A stretch of DNA of 64,000 nt, from the NCBI GenBank assembly GCA_016705245.1, contig JADIYM010000016.1:86723-150722 (forward strand), read 5' to 3'. This document shows, in pieces, positions 41,162 through 49,762 of the stretch (the first letter of the stretch is position 1; every line of letters begins with the position of its first letter). Made by a program: the position numbers and the translations under genes. Source of the DNA: Blastocatellia bacterium (GTDB lineage: Bacteria > Acidobacteriota > Blastocatellia > UBA7656 > JADIYM01). The notes beneath the pieces were generated by a model that searched no databases, was not told where the DNA came from, and worked only from the letters and a program-made list of their open reading frames with translations.

Positions 41162-41885
41162 ATGGCGTTGTCGAATCGATTGGCGGCCGAATTCATCGGT
41201 ACGTTCGTGCTCGTTCTCGGCGGCTGCGGAAGCGCCGTTCTCGCCGCGGCATTCCCCGAGGTCGGTATCGGCCTTCTCGGCGTATCACTGGCCTTCGGCC
41301 TGACCGTTCTTACGATGGCCTACACGCTTGGACATTCGTCGGGCTGTCACCTGAACCCGGCGGTCACCGTCGGTCTCGTCGTTGGCAGGCGGTTCCCGGG
41401 CGGCGAGGCCATTCAGTACATCATCGCGCAGGTCCTCGGAGCCATTGCCGGCGCCGGCGTTCTCTACGTGATCGCGAGCGGCAAGGCCGGCTTTTCGACC
41501 GCCGCCGGGTTCGCAAGCAACGGCTTCGCCGAGCGGTCGCCGGGCGGCTACTCGATGATGGCGGGATTCACGTGCGAGCTCGTGATGACGTTCATCTTTC
41601 TCTATGTCATCCTCGGCGCGACCGACAAGCGCGCCGGCGGGCTTCGCGCCGATTGCGATCGGCCTCTGCCTGACGCTCATCCACCTGGTCAGCATTCCGG
41701 TGACGAACACTTCGGTCAATCCTGCGCGCAGCATTGGACCGGCGCTCTTCGTCGGCAAGGTTGCGATCCAGCAGCTCTGGCTGTTCATTCTCGCTCCTGT
41801 AATCGGAGCTGGTCTGGCAGGCATCGTCTATCCGTTGTTGAACTCGAACGCCGAAAAGGGCGGCGGATCCGGGAAGAAGAAGTAG
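41162..41885 (+). pseudogene. aqpZ: Aquaporin Z with a frameshift before the second NPA
   Basis: AAGGAG lies 9 bases before ATG 41162. The first frame holds helices 1-4 with the first pore motif HLNPAVTVGLVVG and runs to VILGATDKRAGGLRAD. The true continuation is in the +2 frame: APAGFAPIAIGLCLTLIHLV, then PVTNTSVNPARSIGPALF with the second NPA, and the C-terminus LLNSNAEKGGGSGKKK ending at 41885. Comparing with the well-known AqpZ sequence (ATDKxAPAGFAPIAIG) shows that two bases, CG or GC, are missing in the GC run at about 41631-41640. Restored, the protein has about 241 residues, normal for the family. Water channel of the inner membrane. Confidence 0.88.
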
Positions 41886-41936
41886 TCGCCGGTCAGCCAC
41901 GCCGGCCACAACGGATCAGAATCGGGAGCGGTAGCG

Positions 41937-41989
41937 ACCGGGTGGTCTCACGCAAGGTCGACGTCAGTCGCCGCGTGAGACCATCCGGT
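41937..41989. terminator. Hairpin after aqpZ
   Basis: TGGTCTCACGC (41943-41953) pairs perfectly with GCGTGAGACCA (41973-41983), with weaker flanking pairs CCGG/CCGG. It lies about 55 bases after the aqpZ stop and next to a family-2-like GGGAGCGGTAGCGACCGGGT. Confidence 0.6.
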
Positions 41990-42057
41990 TGCTTACGAAA
42001 CCGTTACGCGGTAGTCAACGAGTGCAGGTGGCCGCCGGATTGAGTTGCATCAAGTGC

Positions 42058-42175
42058 GACCCGCTCGCTCGCGGTACTGATCCCTCGTCGGTGAACTGTG
42101 TCGTTCAGGACTCGACGGTAAATAAACAGGCGCATCACGGCAGGATCAATACCGCGAGCGGCAGCGAGCGGGTCG
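42058..42175. repeat. Inverted repeat, family 2
   Basis: GACCCGCTCGCTCGCGGTAC then TGATC on the left and GATCAATACCGCGAGCGGCA then GCGAGCGGGTC on the right, separated by about 62 bases. It lies between aqpZ and the convergent esterase gene. Confidence 0.8.
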
Positions 42176-42191
42176 TACGACTGATAGCGCC

Positions 42192-43355
42192 CTACGGCCC
42201 GAGCAGAAACCGCAGCGGTCGGTCGACTCGGGCGGCCCAGGCCGCCTCGTTGTGGTCCGTGCCCTCGGCGATGAGCACGTCGAGCGACTTGCCTCGCACG
42301 AATCCCGCTCGCTCCAGCAATGCGACCAGCCGGTCGAACAGCGGCCCGTATTTGCCATCGAGCCCCACCGTACCGCGGTCGACGTACAACCGCACCGGCC
42401 GATGCTCCGGGATCGCCGCTTCGAGCGTCCGTACCCACGCTCCCGCTGCCGCGTCCTCCATCGGATGTATCACGTGAATCGACAGACACGCGGCACGTGA
42501 GAAAACACCGGAGTGGCGCAGCACGAGGTAGCTCGAGATGAGCCCGCCCATCGACGAGCCAATCGTCGTCGTGTTCGCGCGGTCAGCCTTGGTGCGGTAG
42601 GTCCGGTCGACGAACGGCTTTACCTCGCGGATCAGGAAGTCAGCGTAGTCAGCCCCTCGCGCCAGCGGATCGTACTCGGCGATGCGAATGTCAGTGCTCG
42701 GAACGCCGACGACTATGGCTTCCGGTACGTCGCCCGACGCGGCGAGCCGATCGAGTACGGCGTCTATGTTCCAGTCCCAGCGCGCACCGCCGGTGACGGA
42801 TGCAAACATGTTCTGACCGTCGTGAGCGTAGATGACCGGATAGCGGCGCTTGGGCTACGCCGCGTAGCTCGCCGGCAGCAGGACGAAAAGGCGCCGCTCG
42901 TTGCCGAGCTTCGTCGCGCGGAACTTCTCGTGGACCTTGATGCGACCGGTGTCGAGGCCAACGGGCCGCCTGGTTTCGTCGCGCCACGCCGCGACGGTGA
43001 ATGGTACGGAAACCGCCACGCCATCCGCCGGCGCCGTGAAACGCCGGTTCTCGACCGGCGACCCGTCGGGCGTCGTCCCTTCCGACGACCAGTCTCCGCG
43101 AGTGGCCTTGTAGAGAATCGATGTTCCCGGCGGGAGGCGAACCGTCGCGCGGTGTTTGCCGTCGGCACCCAAGGTCAGAGGCACACCGGAAGCGCGCCAC
43201 GCACCGAGCTCTGGCGCGTCGCCAGAGACGAACACGGTGCCGGACCTGCCGGGTGGAACCGAGACCTCGAACGTCACCTCGACGAGCTTCGTTTCGGGAA
43301 TCTGGCCGCACGCAGTGACTGTGGCGATGAGAAGCAGTGACACGAGCGAAACCAT
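42192..43355 (-). pseudogene. CBM20-like + putative esterase lipoprotein with internal TAG
   Basis: From ATG 43353-43355 the frame encodes a lipoprotein signal (LLLIATVTACG), a starch-binding-like CBM20/CBM48 beta-sandwich (VTFEVSVPPGRSGTVFVSGD...ELGAW...LPPGTSILYKATRG) and the start of an alpha/beta-hydrolase (RRLFVLLPASYAA) before TAG at 42855-42857. The same frame continues without a shift: PKRRYPVIYAHDGQNMF, nucleophile motif TIGSSMGGLISSY and a terminal EGTDHNEAAW with the catalytic His. So this is one EsteraseD/YieL-type gene of 387 codons broken by one amber codon, or two genes by readthrough. Enterochelin-esterase-like enzymes often have this two-domain form. Confidence 0.82.
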
Positions 43356-43549
43356 GCGAGCCTCCGAATCCAGAACTGCGAGATGAAACCACGAACGGCC
43401 CGCCGGCCGAAAGAGGCTCATCGCGGCCGGACTCGGAGGCCCGATGGCATCGGAAAACAACTCCCCGATCGATGAGCGGAACTACGCTCATGTAAATCCT
43501 GAAATCCTGAAATCCTGTCAACTCTCCCGTCCTGTCTTACACTGTAACG

Positions 43550-44587
43550 GTGTCACGCGCGCCGCTCATCGAGTTGACCGATCGGGGAATGTACTGCGCG
43601 GCCGGCGACTTCTATATCGATCCGTCGCGGCCCGTACCGAGGGCCGTGCTGACCCACGCGCACTCCGACCACGCGCGTCCGGGTCACGGCCGTGCGATCG
43701 TTACCCTCGATGGCGAGCGTGTTTTCCGCTCCCGACTTGGCGACAGAGCCCCGCTCGAAACGCTGGATTATGGCGAGACCGTCACGGTCGACGGCGTGCG
43801 TGTCTCGCTTCATCCGGCGGGGCACATCCTCGGCTCCGCGCAGGTGCGAGTGGAATATCGCGGCGAGGTCTGGGTGGCTTCGGGCGACTACAAGACGGTT
43901 CCTGACCCGACTTGCGCGCCCTTTGAGCCGGTGCGTTGCCACCACTTCATAACGGAGGCGACTTTCGGTTTGCCGGTGTATCGCTGGCCGAGCCAGCGCG
44001 TGGTGTTTGACGACGTCAATGCGTGGTGGCGAACGAATCAGGAAGCTGGGTGTACGAGCGTGGTGCTTGCTTACGCGCTCGGGAAGGCGCAGCGCGTCCT
44101 GGCCGGTGTCGACGCCTCGATCGGTCCGATCGTGACACACGGCGCGGTCGAGCGGCTCGTGCAGAACTACCGCGAAACCGGTGTCGAGATGCCGCGCACC
44201 GAGCTAGTCACAGACGGCGGCGGCCGTCTCGAATACACCGGCGCGCTCGTCGTGGCGCCGCCGTCGGTGCCCGGTACTTCGTGGCTAAGGCGTTTCGGAG
44301 AGGTCTCGACGGCCTTCATGTCAGGCTGGATGCTGATACGGGGCGCCCGGCGCCGCCAGTCGTTCGATCGGGGGTTTCCGATATCGGATCACGCGGATTG
44401 GGACGAGCTGCTCGCGGCCATCGCGGCGACCGGGGCCGAAACAGTGTGGGTGACGCACGGTTCGTCGGACGTTCTTGTGAGGTGGCTCCGGGAGCAGGGG
44501 AAGGACGCCCGAACGCTCAAGACCTCATTCCGCACTGAAGCCGCCGCCGACAGAGTCGACGCGATACTCCCGGACTCAACATCATGA
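43550..44587 (+). CDS. Ligase-associated MBL-fold DNA exonuclease
   Basis: A 345-residue metallo-beta-lactamase-fold protein: LTHAHSDHARPGHG (the metal HxHxDH motif), HPAGHILGSAQV and VASGDYKT, then the beta-CASP-type end with AFMSGWMLIRGARRR and SDHADWDEL. The order and the following ATP-dependent ligase match the bacterial ligase-associated exonuclease family, thought to trim DNA ends in a repair operon. GTG 43550 is the start; no stronger one exists between the divergent esterase and this gene. ACAGGATT-like repeat units (43495-43545) lie directly upstream. Confidence 0.92.
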   Translation: MSRAPLIELTDRGMYCAAGDFYIDPSRPVPRAVLTHAHSDHARPGHGRAIVTLDGERVFRSRLGDRAPLETLDYGETVTVDGVRVSLHPAGHILGSAQVRVEYRGEVWVASGDYKTVPDPTCAPFEPVRCHHFITEATFGLPVYRWPSQRVVFDDVNAWWRTNQEAGCTSVVLAYALGKAQRVLAGVDASIGPIVTHGAVERLVQNYRETGVEMPRTELVTDGGGRLEYTGALVVAPPSVPGTSWLRRFGEVSTAFMSGWMLIRGARRRQSFDRGFPISDHADWDELLAAIAATGAETVWVTHGSSDVLVRWLREQGKDARTLKTSFRTEAAADRVDAILPDSTS

Positions 44588-44611
44588 ATGATGAATGTCG
44601 TCATCCAGCTC

Positions 44612-44652
44612 AGCGCCTCCGTGCCTCCGCGGCTCTGTGTGCGAAGCTCTCC
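44612..44652. repeat. Half copy of family-1 repeat
   Basis: GCGCCTCCGTGCCTCCGCGG then CTCTGTGTGCGAAGCTCTC resembles the left arm of the copies at 5467 and 31884, with no right arm following. It sits just upstream of the ligase start. Confidence 0.7.
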
Positions 44653-44693
44653 CGGTCGAACGTCCGTCTGATAACGAACCCACAACGTACTTG

Positions 44694-46318
44694 ATGCGAG
44701 CCTTCACCCAACTCTTCCTCGAGCTCGACCGCAGGAGCCGCACGTCCGAGAAGGTTGCGGCGATGCGCGAGTACTTCCTCGAGGCCCGCCCGGCAGATGC
44801 CGCGTGGGCGGTCTACTTCCTCTCCGGCCGCAAGCTGAAGCGCATAACGACGGCTCTGATCCTGCGAGCTCATGCTGCTCGTGTCTCGGGCTATCCGGAC
44901 TGGCTCGTCGACGCATCGCGGGACGCCGTCGGAGACGTATGCCGGAGACGATCGCGCTGATGTTGCCACCGGCGAAGCAGCCTGCCAGGCGACCGCTTGC
45001 CGAATGGGTGACCGAACGCTTCATTCCGCTTCGCCAACTCGACGCGGAGACACAGTTCAGTGCCATTGCCGCGGCGTGGGCCGAGCTCGGCACCGACGAG
45101 CGCCTGGTCTGGAACAAGATGTTGACGGGCACGTTTCGCGTCGGTGTCGCGCGGCAGCTCGTCACGCGAGCGCTGGCCGAAGTGGCCGGCGTGACGCCCG
45201 AAGTCGTGGAACACCGGCTTACTGGCGACTGGTCGCCGACGCCGCAATTCTTCTCGACGCTCCTTCAGACCGACACCGACGACACCGATGTGAGCCGTCC
45301 GTACCCGTTTCAACTCGCCTGGCCGCTCGACACGGACCTCGATTCGCTCGGCGACCGAATGCGGTGGCTGGTCGAGTGGAAGTGGAACGGCGTACGCGCG
45401 CAACTCATTCGACGCGAAGGCCAGACCTTTGTCTGGTCGCGCGGCGACGAGCTCGTGACGGACCGGTTTCCCGAGGTCGCGGCCGCGGCCGAATCGCTGC
45501 CGGACGGCGTCGTCATCGACGGCGAGATCCTGGCTTGGGCGGACGGCACCGTTCTCGGCTACGGCGACCTGCAGCGCCGTGTCGGACGCAAGACGGTCAC
45601 AGCGAAAATCATGCGCGAGTCGCCCGTCGTCTTCTTCGCGTTTGACCTGCTCGAATTCGAGCACGGCGACATTCGGTATCGTTCACTTCTCTCGCGTCGG
45701 GCCCTGCTGTCCGAAGTCCTCGAGTGCCTCGACGCCGGAGGTCGCGCGCGACTGACGCTGCCACCGGGAGTAAACGCTTCGACGTGGGAAGATGTGGCGG
45801 CCAGACGCGACGACGCGAGGTCTCACGGTGCCGAGGGCCTTATGCTGAAGCGACTCGAGTCGCCTTATGCGATCGGCCGCCAGCGGGGCGCCTGGTGGAA
45901 GTGGAAGTCCGATTCGCTGACGATCGATGCGGTCCTGCTCTACGCCGAGCGCGGCCAGGGAAACAGTGCGGAGCCCTACATTAGCTACACGTTCGCGGTG
46001 TGGCGCGACGGTGACCTCGTTCCATTTGCGAAAACGCACGCCGGCCTGACAGACGAGGAGATTGCGGAGGTCGATCGATTCGTTCGGGCGAATACCCTCG
46101 AGCAGTTCGGACCGGTGCGGTCGGTCGTGCCGGATCTCGTCTTCGAGCTTGCGTTCGAGGGCGTTGAGCGGTCGTCGAGGCACAAGTCCGGCATCGCCGT
46201 TCGATCCCCGCGAATAGTCCGATGGCGCAGGGATAAGCGGCCCGAGGAGGCCGACTCGCTCTCGACGATCGGCGCGATGCTCGACGCGTTCGAGAACTCT
46301 CGGAGCGGGGAATCATGA
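44694..46318 (+). pseudogene. ATP-dependent DNA ligase, frameshifted after the N-terminal domain
   Basis: ATG 44694 begins MRAFTQLFLELDRRSRTSEK and runs through LSGRKLKRITTALILRAHAA to a premature stop at 44960 (...GDVCRRRSR). The correct continuation PETIALMLPPAKQP is in another frame from about 44940, so a 1-2 base indel lies at about 44930-44945. The rest, to 46318, has the nucleotidyl-transfer lysine in VEWKWNGVRAQ (family form is KWDG; Asn replaces Asp here), GEILAW, FFAFDLLEFE, GAEGLMLKRL and WWKWKSD. Restored length is about 540 residues. It belongs with the exonuclease upstream and shares an ATGA overlap with the UvrC-like gene, forming a repair operon. Confidence 0.88.
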
Positions 46319-48126
46319 TCGTCCCGACGGAGCTTACGAAGGCCGGCCCCGTGCCCGGGCTCGCTGTCTTTCGAGACGGCGAGGGCACCGTGATCTTCGT
46401 CTGGCTGTCTGCATCGCTCGAGGCGGATGCCGGCCGGTTCGGCGACGCTGCAACCGGACTCGAACGGCGCCTTGTCGATGCCGCGGCGAGCGTGGAGGTC
46501 GAATCGCACTTCGCGTCCGCGGCAGCGCTTGTCGACCGGTTCGTTTCGCTGCTCGCCGAGCATCGCCCGGTTGGAAATGTCTTCATCGGCGACGAGCCGT
46601 CTTATCCTCACATCAAGATCACGGCCGGCGAGCGGTTCCCGCGCGCGCTCGTCACGCGGCGCGTGCGCGACGACGGGGCGAGGTACTTCGGCCCGTTCCT
46701 TCCCGAGACGGCGGTTCGTAGACTGATCGAAGTGACGCGCGGCCTCTTCCGGCTTCGAAGCTGCACGGTCGAAGTGGATGGAGCGGAATCGGCGCCGTGT
46801 TCGGAGCACAGACTGAATCGATGCCTGGCGCCGTGCGTCGCGGCATTTTGCGACGACGCGAAATACGCTCGGGCGGTCGAGGACGTGCAGATGCTGCTGT
46901 CGGGCCAAGCCTTCGAGCTTGCCGGCATCCTCGATGAGCGGATGGAGGAGGCTGCGTCGGCCATCGAGTTCGAGGCGGCGGCACATTGGCGTGACCTGAG
47001 GAGCGCACTCTCGGACCTGGCATCCGAGATTCGCGTCCGTCCGGATCTGTCTTCGGTCACGGACCTGCTCGTAGTGAAGCAGACGGATTACGGCGACCTG
47101 GCAGTTCAGCTCATGACAACGGACGGTGGTCATGTGATAGGTCGGCGAATAATCATTCGCACGTTATCAGATGCAATGTTCGGGCAGTCGGAGGAGTGGG
47201 TGACGACGCAGGTTCTTGCCCAGCTGTACGGCCGTTACATTCCGCGCCGCGTAGCATTGCCGATCTTCACCGGCCGAATCGCGCTCGTCGTCAAGGCGCT
47301 TTCGGAACGGGCGGGGCGCGAGGTTGAAGCTGTCCGCGAGAGTGGCGCCGCTCTTCCGGCGCGCTTGCGACTCGCCGAGCGCGAGGCCGGAAAGCTCCTC
47401 GTCGAACGTATCGCGGCGGATCGTGCCGACGCTCCGGGCGCGGCACTCGAGGAGCTCGCGGCCGCGCTCGATCTGCCCGCGCCGCCACAGCGGATCGAGG
47501 CCTTCGACGTCGCCCACCTTTCGGGGCAAACGATGTCCGCGGCGCTCGTCGTGGCAGTCGACGGACGGCACGTCGAATCGGAGGACGCCGCGTGGCTGGT
47601 GGATGCCGGCGTCGAAGTCGATGCGCTCGAGCGTGCGGTGCTCGACCGGATGTCTTTGCCAGGAGGGCCGCTGCCGGATCTGTTGCTCGTCGTCGGCGGA
47701 AAGGCGCAACTCGGCGCGGTCGCGCGGACGCTCGCCGCGGCAGGTTTCAGCGCAATTCCCGTGGTGGCCATGGTTAGGCCGAAAGGGAAGTCTCGCGCCG
47801 TCGCGCATTTGCTCGCGTCGGTCGCCGACGGAGGCGAGCCGCGTCGCATCGAGCTGCCCGCCCGCTCGGCGGCGCTGCGCCTCGTGACGCGTCTGCGCGA
47901 CGATGCGCACCACGCGGCCAACGGAGCGCACCGGTACCACCGCGAGTTCGTCAACTTCTCGCGGCGGGCGGATTCATTGAGAGTAGTTGAGGTCCGCCTC
48001 GACGATCCGGACGGCGATGCCGCGGATCTGCGCCCGATCCTTAAGCTCGACCGGGCAGGACGCGACCGGCTGGCCAAACGACTTCCCCCGATGCCCGAGC
48101 GAAAGCGGGAACCCCGTCGCCCGTAA
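46315..48126 (+). CDS. Divergent UvrC homologue with degenerate nuclease sites
   Basis: A 603-residue protein overlapping the ligase stop by four bases. The middle is UvrC-like: YPHIKITAGERFPRALVTRR, GARYFGPFLPETAVRRLIEV, CSEHRLNRCLAPCV, and a UVR-like UvrB-contact helix (residues about 195-235, MEEAASAIEFEAAAHWRDLR). The C-terminal half keeps IEAFDVAHLSGQTMSAALVV and LRDDAHHAANGAHRYHREF. But the N-terminal GIY-YIG domain lacks recognisable GIY, YIG, Arg and Glu residues, and the catalytic LILIDGG of the RNase-H-like nuclease reads LLLVVGGKAQL, with Val for Asp. The helix-hairpin-helix end is also missing. It may be a structural or regulatory paralogue for the exonuclease-ligase pair. Confidence 0.85.
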   Translation: MIVPTELTKAGPVPGLAVFRDGEGTVIFVWLSASLEADAGRFGDAATGLERRLVDAAASVEVESHFASAAALVDRFVSLLAEHRPVGNVFIGDEPSYPHIKITAGERFPRALVTRRVRDDGARYFGPFLPETAVRRLIEVTRGLFRLRSCTVEVDGAESAPCSEHRLNRCLAPCVAAFCDDAKYARAVEDVQMLLSGQAFELAGILDERMEEAASAIEFEAAAHWRDLRSALSDLASEIRVRPDLSSVTDLLVVKQTDYGDLAVQLMTTDGGHVIGRRIIIRTLSDAMFGQSEEWVTTQVLAQLYGRYIPRRVALPIFTGRIALVVKALSERAGREVEAVRESGAALPARLRLAEREAGKLLVERIAADRADAPGAALEELAAALDLPAPPQRIEAFDVAHLSGQTMSAALVVAVDGRHVESEDAAWLVDAGVEVDALERAVLDRMSLPGGPLPDLLLVVGGKAQLGAVARTLAAAGFSAIPVVAMVRPKGKSRAVAHLLASVADGGEPRRIELPARSAALRLVTRLRDDAHHAANGAHRYHREFVNFSRRADSLRVVEVRLDDPDGDAADLRPILKLDRAGRDRLAKRLPPMPERKREPRRP

Positions 48127-48168
48127 AAGACGCCACCTGTTAATTGCGCGAAGCGCACGAGGCACGCG

Positions 48169-49005
48169 TTACTCGTGGTGCTCAGTTGGCGGCGCGGGCG
48201 GCGGGAAGAGCCCGGCGATCGCCGCCTGCCACTCGCCGGCCGGTCCCGCGATCGCCTCATCCGCGCCGTCGCCGTAGAGGAACAGCCGCATCATGACAAG
48301 CGTCATTCCGGGCCCCATTTCCGCGCAGCCCATCGCGAGGAGTTGCGCGACACCCGGTGCGGGAGCGTCGGTGCGGATCACAAGCTCGTACTTTCCGCCG
48401 TCCGAGGCGAACTCGACCGTGCCGCCAAGACGCGGTGCGCTCCCGGATGTCTCGCAGCGCTCGCCGACCACGGCGCCCCCGAGCCCAAGAGCCTCCGTAG
48501 CCTTTGCCCACGCACTCTCAGCAGACTCGGTCGTCATGGCCATCGGCTGTATGCACGCCGAACCCTGACCCGAGAAGTGCTCGAGGTACAGGCGAAGGAC
48601 GCGGAAATACGCTGGCCAACCGGATTCGGTCCCCGTGATTTGACCGTCCCACTCGTCGGTGTCCGCGAAAAGACTGTGTACAACTCGGACGACCGCAACT
48701 CCGCCCGAACGCGCTTCGACGAACCACTCGGTCGCGAACGGCGGCGCCCCGGGCGCCTGGGGCGGACCAATGGCGGAGAGGTAACGCGGCGGATCCCATT
48801 CCAGGATCTCCGCAGTCGCTTCCATTCCGGGTCCGAACTCGAGCGCTATCGTGCCGCCGACGCGGCCATCGATCTTCGTCGGAACGAACCAGGCTGACAC
48901 GCCGGGCCCACTGGCAATCGCTTCCCAGACTTCCTCGGGCGTGCCGGGGACTTCCACCTCCACCTGGACCGAGCGTCGCCCGGACTCTTCAATCTTGACA
49001 GTCAT
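48169..49005 (-). CDS. SRPBCC/AHSA1-domain protein
   Basis: A 278-residue protein with an N-terminal START-like AHSA1 domain (SVQVEVEVPGTPEEVWEAIA, AWFVPTKIDGRVGG, LEWDPPRYLSAI) of about 150 residues, plus a less clear C-terminal domain of about 110 residues (TTESAESAWAKATEALGLGG...VMMRLFLYGDGADEAIAG) that may be a second, degenerate helix-grip fold. Such proteins bind hydrophobic ligands or act as Hsp90 co-chaperones. The gene overlaps the ArsR regulator stop by four bases (ATGA), the common ArsR-AHSA1 pair. Confidence 0.85.
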   Translation of the reverse strand: MTVKIEESGRRSVQVEVEVPGTPEEVWEAIASGPGVSAWFVPTKIDGRVGGTIALEFGPGMEATAEILEWDPPRYLSAIGPPQAPGAPPFATEWFVEARSGGVAVVRVVHSLFADTDEWDGQITGTESGWPAYFRVLRLYLEHFSGQGSACIQPMAMTTESAESAWAKATEALGLGGAVVGERCETSGSAPRLGGTVEFASDGGKYELVIRTDAPAPGVAQLLAMGCAEMGPGMTLVMMRLFLYGDGADEAIAGPAGEWQAAIAGLFPPPAPPTEHHE

Positions 49006-49604
49006 ACTGCCTCCTTCGTTTCGGGTATCTGCGGGAGAGGGTGCGCGAGGATGACGACTCGGTGAGGACGTCCGTCCGGCGCCGAATCGTCGTGGTAGCG
49101 CTCCACGAGCGACGCGACCGCTTCGGTGAGCTCCCGGCTGAACGCGGCTCGGTCCGCGGCCGATCGGAAGCGGATTTCGGTGTCGATCGAAAGCGTTGCA
49201 AGGCGCAAGCCGGATTCGGCAGCGCGGCGGACGAGATCGCCGACTTCGTGCACGACGCGTGCCCCAAGGCTGATGAGATAACTCGCGGAGAGTCGATCAT
49301 GTCGCTTCCCGACGTCGGCCGAGACCGCGCCGAGCGCTCCCGGCGAAACAACGTAGGACGACGCCGACGCCACCATGCGGCGCTCGGTCAGCCCGCCCCA
49401 CAGTCGTGTGTCGGCCACGCGCACCAGTCCGTGCGACTCGAGCGTGCGCAGGTGGTAGTTGATCTTCTGGCGCCCGATGCCCAGCCGCGAAGCCAGCGTC
49501 GCAGCCGAAGCGGGCTCCGACAACTCCGACAACAGCCTGCTGCGGATCGGGTCGAGCGCCGCCACCGCGGCCGCCGGATTCTCGATGACTTCCACGTCGA
49601 GCAC
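49002..49604 (-). CDS. ArsR-type winged-helix transcriptional regulator
   Basis: About 200 residues from GTG 49604. The N-terminal winged helix is ALDPIRSRLLSELSEPASAA...IGRQKINYHLRTLESHGLVR, then a linker and a C-terminal helical domain (LVRRAAESGLRLATLSIDTE and FRSAADRAAFSRELTEAVAS). This is the two-domain ArsR/HTH_20 type without the metal-binding Cys of classical ArsR. A palindrome TTGACAA-N6-TTGTCAA 16 bases upstream is a likely operator. Frames upstream of 49604 run into that palindrome and are rejected. Confidence 0.82.
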   Translation of the reverse strand: MLDVEVIENPAAAVAALDPIRSRLLSELSEPASAATLASRLGIGRQKINYHLRTLESHGLVRVADTRLWGGLTERRMVASASSYVVSPGALGAVSADVGKRHDRLSASYLISLGARVVHEVGDLVRRAAESGLRLATLSIDTEIRFRSAADRAAFSRELTEAVASLVERYHDDSAPDGRPHRVVILAHPLPQIPETKEAV

Positions 49605-49619
49605 GGCCGCATGAAGCCA

Positions 49620-49639
49620 TTGACAAATTATCTTGTCAA
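49620..49639 (-). promoter_or_regulatory. Palindromic operator/-35 region of the ArsR-AHSA1 operon
   Basis: Perfect inverted repeat TTGACAA-ATTATC-TTGTCAA in an AT-rich patch. It contains a TTGACA -35 element in both orientations, 16 bases upstream of the regulator start, which suggests self-repression with a short leader. A matching -10 was not clear. Confidence 0.6.
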
Positions 49640-49762
49640 GCGAAAACTTTAGGCGTGTCTTTTCGACGGGGAACCGACCACCGGCCGCGACTTTTTGCAC
49701 CCGGCCGACACCCACCGGCCGTAAGAGTCCATTTGACATTCCGTCTCGAAGGAGAAGTCCCG

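Noticed and set aside
46427..46726. GIY-YIG domain in another frame of the UvrC-like gene
   Set aside because: The alternative frame shows no GIY or YIG motif, and the main frame is continuous with typical UvrC sequence immediately after, so a frameshift does not explain the missing motif.
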